From positions 1-29,905 of IMG/VR virus record IMGVR_UViG_3300037189_030413: a stretch of 29,905 nucleotides of DNA; one strand, given 5' to 3'. Positions 15,410 through 20,388 of this stretch are shown here, in pieces. Position 1 is the first letter of the stretch, and each line of letters opens with the position of its first letter. Both the position numbers and the translations under genes were made by a program. Under the pieces are notes generated by a model. It made no database searches. It had not been told where the DNA came from and saw only the letters and a program-made list of their open reading frames with translations. Source of the stretch: a virus.

Positions 15410-15460
15410 ATCTTTAGCACTATTTTTTTGACAGATCTGCGAATTTTCTCAGTGATCAGC

Positions 15461-15489
15461 ATAGTTACCAATGTGTGGCAATTTTACAA
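15461..15489 (-). promoter_or_regulatory. Distal promoter with CCA-N5-TGG, overlapping nuclease 5' region
   Basis: On the minus strand TTGTAA (15489-15484), a 17-base spacer and AACTAT (15466-15461). The spacer carries CCACACATTGG, the same operator-like repeat as the plus-strand promoters. It points toward the 59-aa gene. It covers an upstream in-frame ATG (15471) of the plus-strand nuclease gene, which argues for the nuclease start at 15507. Confidence 0.55.
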
Positions 15490-15506
15490 CCACACTGGAG
15501 CTAAAG

Positions 15507-15962
15507 ATGCTGAGGGACCTGAACACTGAGGACGGTAGGAGAGCGATGGAAGTTGGTGAGGCCTGGGAGGAGAGACTGTGGACTCTCTTCAGGTCCATGG
15601 ATCCAGACACACGTTGGATCTCCAAGGGAGAGGGAGACTGGCTCGCTGGTCATGACTTCATCTTCAAGGGCAAGCGTGTGGAGGTGAAGACCAATGAGGG
15701 AGTCTCATCCTCAGGCACTCCTTATGACACCTGCTGCCTGGAACTGGAGACCAGAGGTGGCAACACCATAGGATGGAGACAGGGCAAGGCTGATGTCGTT
15801 CTTCTGGTTAACCGCTCACAGTCGATGGGATACTTCTTCAACGCCGCTAAGCTGAGGGATTGGGCAAAGCACCGTCCATTCTTCTGGAAGCATGAGGCCA
15901 AGTGCACCAAGATTAATTGGAATCAGACCGACGCTGGCTTCATGACTGAGGTGGCACTATGA
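15507..15962 (+). CDS. PD-(D/E)XK-type nuclease
   Basis: The start at 15507 (MLRDLNTEDG) has GGAG six bases upstream. An in-frame ATG at 15471 has no ribosome site and lies in a minus promoter; another at 15546 is also possible. In the 151-residue product, Asp 50 (G-H-D-F), Glu 59 and Lys 61 (R-V-E-V-K-T) form the D-X8-E-V-K core of the PD-(D/E)XK fold. An upstream helix contains Glu 18 and Glu 21, and a later strand reads KADVVLLVNRS. Proteins like this cut or resolve DNA; a resolvase or host-DNA nuclease are both possible. It is the only DNA-metabolism enzyme recognised outside packaging. No strong promoter is visible upstream, though TTGACA lies at 15428. Confidence 0.72.
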   Translation: MLRDLNTEDGRRAMEVGEAWEERLWTLFRSMDPDTRWISKGEGDWLAGHDFIFKGKRVEVKTNEGVSSSGTPYDTCCLELETRGGNTIGWRQGKADVVLLVNRSQSMGYFFNAAKLRDWAKHRPFFWKHEAKCTKINWNQTDAGFMTEVAL

Positions 15963-16042
15963 GACCTGTCTATATTCCGCCCTCGAGGTCACCGATCGAT
16001 CCCCTGTGGATTGCAAAAAAAAGATTCAAGTCTGTGATATAA
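15959..16042 (+). CDS. Possible 27-aa peptide overlapping nuclease stop
   Basis: An ATG overlaps the nuclease TGA as ATGA and opens a 27-codon frame (MRPVYIPPSRSPIDPLWIAK...) ending at 16042, just inside the -35 area of the RNA promoter. The overlap type is the one used between real genes here and the peptide is basic and Pro-rich. It is too short for composition to help, so it could be chance. Confidence 0.25.
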   Translation: MRPVYIPPSRSPIDPLWIAKKRFKSVI

Positions 16043-16066
16043 AACGATTCGACGAGTATATTTAGA
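16033..16066 (+). promoter_or_regulatory. Promoter of the structured RNA
   Basis: TATATT at 16057-16062 lies within GAGTATATTTAGA, matching the phage box GGTATATTTA except at its first two bases. The -35 is weak (TGTGAT at 16033-16038 with 18 bases, or GTGATA with 17). Initiation about seven bases after the -10 would fall at 16069, the first base of the first helix. Confidence 0.6.
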
Positions 16067-16556
16067 TATGAGGTCGCCGTTGATGCAGTGGTTCTAATCC
16101 ACACCTCACACTACCAATCAGACCTGACCAATGGACATATGATGTCTGCGAGATGTTCCAGCAGCGGAACTACAACACTCAAAGACTAACCATCCAACTG
16201 GTACCGGTCATTCGAGTAAGTTGTTGGGGGGACACTTCCAACGGAGTATGAAAGGCTGAGGTCTCCATACTGCAAAGCACTGAATGGCGCCGGATGGAAT
16301 GATTGGCACACCTGGAATAGGGATAGAGCTGAAGGGATGATAGGCTCAGTCCGAATACAGGGATAGTAGGATATAACGATCTGAAACCTACTGAATACAA
16401 CTACAGACTAACCATAGTCCTAGTTGTATTTAGAATTAGACACTAACAAACTCTTTAGCTCCGCCTGAGGGGAGAGTGAGTGTCACTCTCAAAAAGTTCT
16501 TACAAACTCCAGAGTGGAGAATATATAATAGAGAGAAAGGAACGAAGCTTCCACTC

Positions 16557-16588
16557 AGTTGAGTTAGAGTCTAGTTGAGTTAGAGTTT
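16557..16588 (+). repeat. Tandem 16-base repeat in the RNA
   Basis: AGTTGAGTTAGAGT occurs at 16557-16570 and again at 16573-16586, giving two adjacent 16-base units (ending CT and TT). It is near the 3' part of the RNA candidate, between the hairpin cluster and the terminator. Confidence 0.85.
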
Positions 16589-16673
16589 GGAGTCTGAACA
16601 GGGGATATTTACTTCAGTGGTCTTCCCACCTCAGACTGAGCGAAATAGGAACTGGCTGCCTCAGAACCTGCTC

Positions 16674-16704
16674 CGCCCCCTAGAGCTTGTCACTCTAGGG
16701 GGCG
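16674..16704. terminator. Strong bidirectional terminator
   Basis: CGCCCCCTAGAG (16674-16685) and CTCTAGGGGGCG (16693-16704) form a perfect 12-bp stem with a 7-base loop. On the plus strand it is followed by TCCTTCTATTC, a pyrimidine-rich tail. It ends the RNA transcript on one side and the last gene of the late block (stop at 16714) on the other. Confidence 0.88.
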
Positions 16705-16713
16705 TCCTTCTAT

Positions 16714-16947
16714 TCAGGCTCTAGCTGCTACCTGAACGTACTCTCTAGGGAGCTGAGTGATCAGTATCTTCTTAGGTACCTCAAACTTCAGCACCAGTTC
16801 CTTAGAGGAACCGTCACTTCTAGAGGTGATGTGGATGACTTCTCCCTCCACTCCCCTCAGCTCCTCTAGGTCCTCGTCAAAGTAACTGAAGGACTCACTC
16901 CTCAGTACTACTACATCTCCTACGTCGATCTTATCTGTCAGGATCAT
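16714..16947 (-). CDS. Small SH3/KOW-like unknown protein (77 aa)
   Basis: The ATG at 16947 follows GTGGAGAAGAGACA. The 77-residue product (MILTDKIDVGDVVVLRSESF...) has a D-V-G-D-V-V-V-L start, an acidic stretch (F-D-E-D-L-E-E-L), then V-E-G-E-V-I-H-I and L-V-L-K-F-E-V strands and a R-E-Y-V-Q-V end, a typical small SH3/KOW-like barrel. It is the last gene of the late block, next to the terminator. Related-looking small proteins occur at 13008, 13656 and 14628. Function unknown. Confidence 0.7.
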   Translation of the reverse strand: MILTDKIDVGDVVVLRSESFSYFDEDLEELRGVEGEVIHITSRSDGSSKELVLKFEVPKKILITQLPREYVQVAARA

Positions 16948-17037
16948 TGTCTCTTCTCCACTTTAGGTACAGTACATATAGACCTAGAGTCAGAGAAAGT
17001 AGAAACGTACTGTAGAAGTTTGCTGTCTGTTCAAGAG
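16948..17037 (-). promoter_or_regulatory. Leader with inverted repeat before the 77-aa gene
   Basis: TACAGTAC (16968-16975) and GTACTGTA (17007-17014) form an 8-bp inverted repeat 31 bases apart in the gap between the endolysin stop and the 77-aa gene. It may be a stem-loop in the transcript or paired operator half-sites. TATATG on the minus strand within the loop is a weak -10 candidate. Confidence 0.4.
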
Positions 17038-17427
17038 TCATCTCTTCCTCAGTTCATAGTGTGGATAGTCTCTAAACTTCTTCCAGTCTCCGCCCCAGGA
17101 CAGTTCGAATCCATCCCTCTCAGACTCTGGTATCCTGTCCCAGGCATCCTTGACCTCATCACTCAGCATGTGGAAGGAAGCTATATTCTCCCAGTCAATT
17201 GGATACGGGACTATATCCACAGCTAGACTGGGAGAGGAGTTGTGCTTTGACTGTGGCCACCTCAGCTTTGAGTGTCCGCTCTGGTAGGCAAGTTCCTGAT
17301 CTTCCTTGCCCCTGTATCCACAGATCACTGAGAAGTCGACAGTCTTTATGACATCATTCATCAGTCTCTGTAGAAGTGGATGGCACTCCTTCAGCTTTCC
17401 CAGACTCTTGGCACTGAACTGAGGCAT
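17038..17427 (-). CDS. Endolysin, M15-family peptidase (VanY/L-Ala-D-Glu type)
   Basis: The ATG at 17427 (MPQFSAKSLG) overlaps the previous stop as TGATG; a TTG one codon upstream is less likely. In the 129-residue product, His 62 (Q-S-K-H-N), Asp 71 (L-A-V-D-I-V-P) and His 123 (Y-P-H-Y-E-L) are the zinc ligands expected of M15 peptidases. Asp 120 precedes the last His as in this family, and W-G-G-D-W lies at 111-115. Such enzymes cut peptide bonds in peptidoglycan at lysis. There is no signal peptide and no separate wall-binding domain, so release would depend on a holin. The length is typical of the short single-domain members. Confidence 0.92.
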   Translation of the reverse strand: MPQFSAKSLGKLKECHPLLQRLMNDVIKTVDFSVICGYRGKEDQELAYQSGHSKLRWPQSKHNSSPSLAVDIVPYPIDWENIASFHMLSDEVKDAWDRIPESERDGFELSWGGDWKKFRDYPHYELRKR

Positions 17428-17579
17428 CAACGCACCTTCAGGTGCATCAGTATCTCCAGTAGATCCTCAGCAAGGATCGCTCCCTCCTCAGGACTGATGC
17501 CGCCCTTGGAGAACTTGATCAGGTCAATGATGACCTTGACGACTCTGTTGAAGGAGAAGGTGTTCTCGTCTAATTTCAT
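17427..17579 (-). CDS. Small unknown protein before endolysin (50 aa)
   Basis: The ATG at 17579 follows GGGAGATATGACAG. The 50-residue product (MKLDENTFSFNRVVKVIIDL...) has one hydrophobic helix (VVKVIIDLIKF) too short and charged for a certain membrane segment. A second helix reads EEGAILAEDLLEILMHL. Its stop overlaps the endolysin start (TGATG), so the two are coupled. It could be a lysis regulator or a small membrane-associated protein; this is inference from position. Confidence 0.6.
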   Translation of the reverse strand: MKLDENTFSFNRVVKVIIDLIKFSKGGISPEEGAILAEDLLEILMHLKVR

Positions 17580-17621
17580 CTGTCATATCTCCCGTTCATT
17601 CTGGGACACTCAGAGCATGAA

Positions 17622-17639
17622 GCCATGGTAATCCATGGC
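17622..17639 (-). terminator. Short stem-loop after the holin candidate
   Basis: GCCATGG (17622-17628) and CCATGGC (17633-17639) form a 7-bp stem with a TAAT loop, starting two bases past the stop of the gene at 17641. No U-run follows, so attenuation or RNA processing is more likely than full termination. Confidence 0.4.
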
Positions 17640-17640
17640 A

Positions 17641-17964
17641 TCACTCATTCCGTGAATCCTGAAGCTTCTGAGTTATCTCTGTGATGGTCCTGTGCAGGGC
17701 TTCCACCGTGTGGCTCATCTCCTCAGTCACCTCACTCATCTTGTCAAGACGATCTGAGATCTTGTCGATGCTCCTCAGCCATGTGTCCCTGTCGGACTGG
17801 TGCTGGCTGAAGATCTCCTTGTAGCGCTCGTTGTTCTCCTTGATCATCGAATCCACACGTGGCACGATGATGTTGTTGAGGAACTGCCAGGCGCCGTAGA
17901 TGATGCAGCCCATGATGACCGTCGCAGCGGCCGGTCCCTGTATCAGTGTGACGAACTGTTCCAT
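17641..17964 (-). CDS. Putative holin-like membrane protein (107 aa)
   Basis: Residues ~10-33 form one clear membrane segment (AAATVIMGCIIYGAWQFLNNIIV). It is followed by a charged helical tail (residues ~35-107) with coiled-coil spacing (IDKISDRLDKMSEVTEEMSHTV). One membrane span with a long coiled-coil tail is seen in some phage holins and in haemolysin XhlA-like lysis proteins. The endolysin lacks a signal peptide and lies two genes on, which fits. A spanin-like or other envelope role is an alternative. The gene overlaps the previous one by 22 bases. Confidence 0.65.
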   Translation of the reverse strand: MEQFVTLIQGPAAATVIMGCIIYGAWQFLNNIIVPRVDSMIKENNERYKEIFSQHQSDRDTWLRSIDKISDRLDKMSEVTEEMSHTVEALHRTITEITQKLQDSRNE

Positions 17965-18143
17965 GTCTCCCCCAGCACTTTGACCTGAGCACGATCGACA
18001 TTCACGTCAATCTTGAACAGTCCTCCAGCCTTCAGGTCAAAGACTGGATTCGACTGCGGAGCAGTCCCCTCAGACACCGCCGGTGCAGAACCTGAGAGTG
18101 GGAATGATCCGTTGATGATGTGGTTGAGTTCAACGATCTTCAT
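17943..18143 (-). CDS. Unknown small protein (66 aa)
   Basis: The ATG at 18143 overlaps the previous stop as ATGA, and its end overlaps the holin candidate by 22 bases. The 66-residue product begins MKIVELNHIINGSFPLSG, has a Ser/Ala/Pro-rich middle and ends with a beta-like stretch (GGLFKIDVNVDRAQVKVLG). It lies between fibre genes and lysis genes. No motif recognised; a small fibre-associated or structural protein is possible. Confidence 0.6.
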   Translation of the reverse strand: MKIVELNHIINGSFPLSGSAPAVSEGTAPQSNPVFDLKAGGLFKIDVNVDRAQVKVLGETWNSSSH

Positions 18144-18343
18144 GTTGTCACCTCAAACTCACCGTCATCCCAGGTCTCAACGATCACCTTGGGCAGAGTC
18201 CAGAACTCCTCCTCAGCCTGGTCTTCCCACTTGGGCGGGATGCCATTGTAGTAGCCACAGGCCTTGTTCTTCCGCATGTGATAGGCGATCTTGGTATCAG
18301 TCGTGTCAGGATCGAAGACGATCCATGTCTGTGACCTGATCAT
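18140..18343 (-). CDS. Unknown small acidic protein (67 aa)
   Basis: Both ends overlap neighbours as ATGA, a strong sign of a real, coupled gene. The 67-residue product (MIRSQTWIVFDPDTTDTKIA...) has a first beta-like strand, a short basic segment (YHMRKNKACGYY) and an acidic Trp-containing second half. Located directly after the glycine-rich fibre gene, it could be a fibre assembly factor, a position such chaperones often take. No family recognised. Confidence 0.65.
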   Translation of the reverse strand: MIRSQTWIVFDPDTTDTKIAYHMRKNKACGYYNGIPPKWEDQAEEEFWTLPKVIVETWDDGEFEVTT

Positions 18344-19266
18344 GACAGCACCATAATGCCAACGCAGCCTGGCTGTGCAGCGCTGGGAGCACCTGATCCA
18401 GTTCCAACTGAGGCACCAGCGACACCACCGCTGGCAGTCACAGATCCGATCAGCGCCTTGTCATTGGTGCCAGTGATGAGAGCGACGAGACCACCGCCAC
18501 CGCCACCGCCACCACCTGCGACACCTAATGCTGAGACGCCATCAGCGCCCTTTCCACCGTTGGCTGAGATCGTGCCGCTGTTGGCAATGTTGGCAGCACA
18601 GATGTAGACGATGCCTGCACCACCACCGCCACCACCTGAGGTTGCAGCTCCACCGGTGATGTCACATCCACCACCTGATCCACCGCCGCCGCCGTTCCAT
18701 GCACCGCCAGAGTAGGTACGACCTGTCAGGAGAGCATTGACATTGTTCCACTTCTGAGTGGGAGAGGGAGCAGCACCTGAGCCAGCAACACCACCGGTGT
18801 TGGCACCACCTGCAGTTCCACCTGTTCCACCTGCTGGGAACAAGTTCGCACTGTTCAGAGATGAGTTACCACCTGAACCACCACCAGCAGATCCAGCACC
18901 AGTCGTGGCACGTCCTGCGCCACCTGATCCACCACCAGCGCCGAGTGAACCACGAGATGAGGAGAGCAGACCACCAGCAGTTGAACCACTCGCATCGTTT
19001 CCGTTGTCATTGATGGTTCCACCGCTGTTGATAGTCAGTGTGCCCTTGACAAAGATGCGATAACCTGCAGACTTCAGGATGCCACCGCTCTGCACCGTCA
19101 GGTTGTTGTAGTTCATGTCACGGGACAGTGTGGTTGTGCCTGAAGAGATCGTCACATCACCGTCAGTTCCGTCACCGAAGAATCCGTTCAGCCAGGAAGC
19201 AGAGAGACCAAGACCACCTGGAAACGCGGAGTTCTGAGAGAATGCGTCAGCGTTATTGGAAGGCAT
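18340..19266 (-). CDS. Glycine-rich tail fibre / adhesin
   Basis: The 308-residue product has an N-terminal domain (1-95) with beta-helix-like repeats (DVTISSGTTTLSRD, LTVQSGGILKSAG, LTINSGGTI). A long Gly/Ala/Ser-rich region (~95-290) follows, with runs of up to nine Gly interrupted by short hydrophobic strands (GIVYICAANIANSG). It ends CVGIMVLS. Gly-rich blocks of this kind form polyglycine sandwiches in receptor-binding phage adhesins such as T4-type gp38. It is the best host-recognition candidate. Low complexity makes it a likely site of rapid variation. Confidence 0.8.
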   Translation of the reverse strand: MPSNNADAFSQNSAFPGGLGLSASWLNGFFGDGTDGDVTISSGTTTLSRDMNYNNLTVQSGGILKSAGYRIFVKGTLTINSGGTINDNGNDASGSTAGGLLSSSRGSLGAGGGSGGAGRATTGAGSAGGGSGGNSSLNSANLFPAGGTGGTAGGANTGGVAGSGAAPSPTQKWNNVNALLTGRTYSGGAWNGGGGGSGGGCDITGGAATSGGGGGGAGIVYICAANIANSGTISANGGKGADGVSALGVAGGGGGGGGGLVALITGTNDKALIGSVTASGGVAGASVGTGSGAPSAAQPGCVGIMVLS

Positions 19267-19269
19267 TGC

Positions 19270-19692
19270 TCACTCCTCCCAGGTGAGTTCGATGCGGTCG
19301 ATGATGGCAGTGCCAAGGTTCGTCTTCGCATGCAGGTACAGGATGTCGTTGGTCGTCTTGATGAAGTCGACACCGAGCTTCACAGTGACAGCGCCCTGAG
19401 TGGCGGTCGTGATGCCTGTCGAGATCGTGGCTGTCGTGTCACCGATCCAGGGATTGTCACCAGCGGTATCAGTGCTGAGACGGAGAGTGAGTGATGTCGC
19501 ACCAGCGGCGATCGTGTTGATGTGGATGTAGACGGCCGAGAGCTGTGCGACGCCACGACTGTTGCCTGTGACACCAGTCTGGTCCTGGTTGAGTGGAATC
19601 GGATGACGGACGGCTGCACCGTACGCATTCGTGAGGTTGATCGACAATCCAGCGTGGATCGACGAGTGGATGTACTTACCTTGAGCTGCCAC
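19270..19692 (-). CDS. Minor fibre/structural protein (140 aa)
   Basis: The 140-residue, beta-rich, Thr/Ala-rich product starts MAAQGKYIHSSIHAGLSINL and contains TLRLSTDTAGDNPWIGDTT and FIKTTNDILYLHAKTNL strands. Composition and lack of catalytic motifs fit a virion surface protein. It ends 3 bases before the glycine-rich fibre start, suggesting a fibre base or partner. Ribosome site AAGGAG is seen upstream. Confidence 0.65.
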   Translation of the reverse strand: MAAQGKYIHSSIHAGLSINLTNAYGAAVRHPIPLNQDQTGVTGNSRGVAQLSAVYIHINTIAAGATSLTLRLSTDTAGDNPWIGDTTATISTGITTATQGAVTVKLGVDFIKTTNDILYLHAKTNLGTAIIDRIELTWEE

Positions 19693-19734
19693 GATGATTC
19701 TCCTTCTTCGACTTCTTCGAGAGTTTGTTGATTG

Positions 19735-19926
19735 TTACTTCTTCTTCTTGCCGAGCGCCTTCTTCATGGCACGGGCAGTGGGCTTCTTATTGCCAGCCTG
19801 ACGAGCCTTGCTGTACTCGACAGCGACGATCTGCTTGATGGCAGCTGCCTTGCTCTTCGGCTTCTTGCTGAGGGGACGTCCCTTGGACGAGACGGCCTTG
19901 TAACCGCCCTTCACTTTCTTGACCAT
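19735..19926 (-). CDS. Lysine-rich small basic protein (63 aa)
   Basis: The ATG at 19926 (MVKKVKGGYKAVSSKGRPLS) is one base after the previous stop. About a third of the 63 residues are Lys or Arg, with Lys clusters at both ends (KKPKSKAAA; KKALGKKKK). The K-G-G-Y-K-x-x-S-S-K-G-R-P-L-S-K-K-P pattern resembles small basic proteins common in tailed-phage structural regions, of unknown function. Probable DNA or nucleoprotein binding in the virion is inferred from charge. Confidence 0.72.
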   Translation of the reverse strand: MVKKVKGGYKAVSSKGRPLSKKPKSKAAAIKQIVAVEYSKARQAGNKKPTARAMKKALGKKKK

Positions 19927-19927
19927 G

Positions 19928-20326
19928 TTACTTCCCCTTCTTCTTCGCAACGGGCTTGCCCTTGCTGGGAGGAGCGGGAGACTTGGGCTTGGTGGGGATG
20001 GGAACAGGTCCAGTCATCTGACCGGGCAGCTCACTGATGGTGGCCTTGCCACCGCCACGAGGAGCCTGGTACTTGACATTCTGTCCTTCAGGAGTCTGAG
20101 TCGAGTTCTCAGGACGGGGACGCCAGCCAGCCTTGTAGCCACCTGAGGTCTTCTGCTTGTTCACCTTCATAGCGGTGTTGTCAGGTGTCTGGTCACCTTC
20201 GTTGATGAGGTTGGGAACGACGTAGGTCTTGGGAGGGACATTGCCCTTCCTGCCGTTGCTCTTCCTCTTGTTCTTGACAGGAGTCTCCGCGAAAGCGGAA
20301 TCCTTCAGGTCGTCATACTCAGCCAT
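19928..20326 (-). CDS. Basic, disordered protein (132 aa)
   Basis: The 132-residue product (MAEYDDLKDSAFAETPVKNK...) is Pro/Lys/Gly-rich, with few hydrophobic stretches and a basic tail (PPSKGKPVAKKKGK), so it is probably disordered. It shares S-G-G-Y-K-A-type and Lys-rich traits with the following 63-aa protein. It is transcribed from its own promoter-like site (20347-20375). A virion DNA-associated role is plausible but unproven. Confidence 0.65.
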   Translation of the reverse strand: MAEYDDLKDSAFAETPVKNKRKSNGRKGNVPPKTYVVPNLINEGDQTPDNTAMKVNKQKTSGGYKAGWRPRPENSTQTPEGQNVKYQAPRGGGKATISELPGQMTGPVPIPTKPKSPAPPSKGKPVAKKKGK

Positions 20327-20346
20327 TTGATACTCTCCTATGTGTA

Positions 20347-20375
20347 AATATACCGATGATTGCGAAACAACTAAA
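20347..20375 (-). promoter_or_regulatory. Promoter before basic protein / fibre / lysis genes
   Basis: On the minus strand TTTAGT (20375-20370), a 17-base spacer and TATATT (20352-20347) in the exact GGTATATTTA box. It lies in the 62-bp gap between the 1791-aa gene and the 132-aa gene. It would restart transcription for fibre and lysis genes after the two long internal-protein genes. Confidence 0.6.
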
Positions 20376-20388
20376 CTAACGCCAACAA

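Larger units (their letters stand above)
16069..16710 (+). ncRNA. Candidate large structured non-coding RNA (~640 nt)
   Basis: No credible gene occurs here in any frame, yet there is a promoter at the left edge and a strong terminator at the right. Hairpins by eye: TGAGGT/ACCTCA (16069-16074/16103-16108) enclosing GTGG-TTCTAAT-CCAC; GACAT/ATGTC (16134-16146); GTTCC/GGAAC (16155-16170); AGTATG/CATACT (16245-16271); AGTAGG/CCTACT (16365-16392); AATACAACTA/TAGTTGTATT plus inner GACTA/TAGTC (16394-16430, 15 pairs); GAGAGTGA/TCACTCTC (16472-16490); CTCC/GGAG (16507-16519). It is A/G-rich between helices, unlike the flanking genes. Size, phage setting and single-gene layout resemble the GOLLD and ROOL RNAs. 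Membership of either family is untested, and it could be a new class. Confidence 0.7.

Noticed and set aside
16069-16108. A full tRNA gene
   Set aside because: Only acceptor-like and T-arm-like helices are present, in 40 bases; D and anticodon arms are missing.
16472-16490. Terminator at the GAGAGTGA/TCACTCTC hairpin
   Set aside because: It is followed by AAAAAG on the plus strand and by C/T-rich sequence on the minus, with no U-run in either direction. More likely an internal helix of the RNA.
18340-19266. CRISPR-like or simple-repeat array
   Set aside because: Repetition comes from Gly/Ala codons in one intact frame. No regular repeat-spacer structure exists here or elsewhere in the window.
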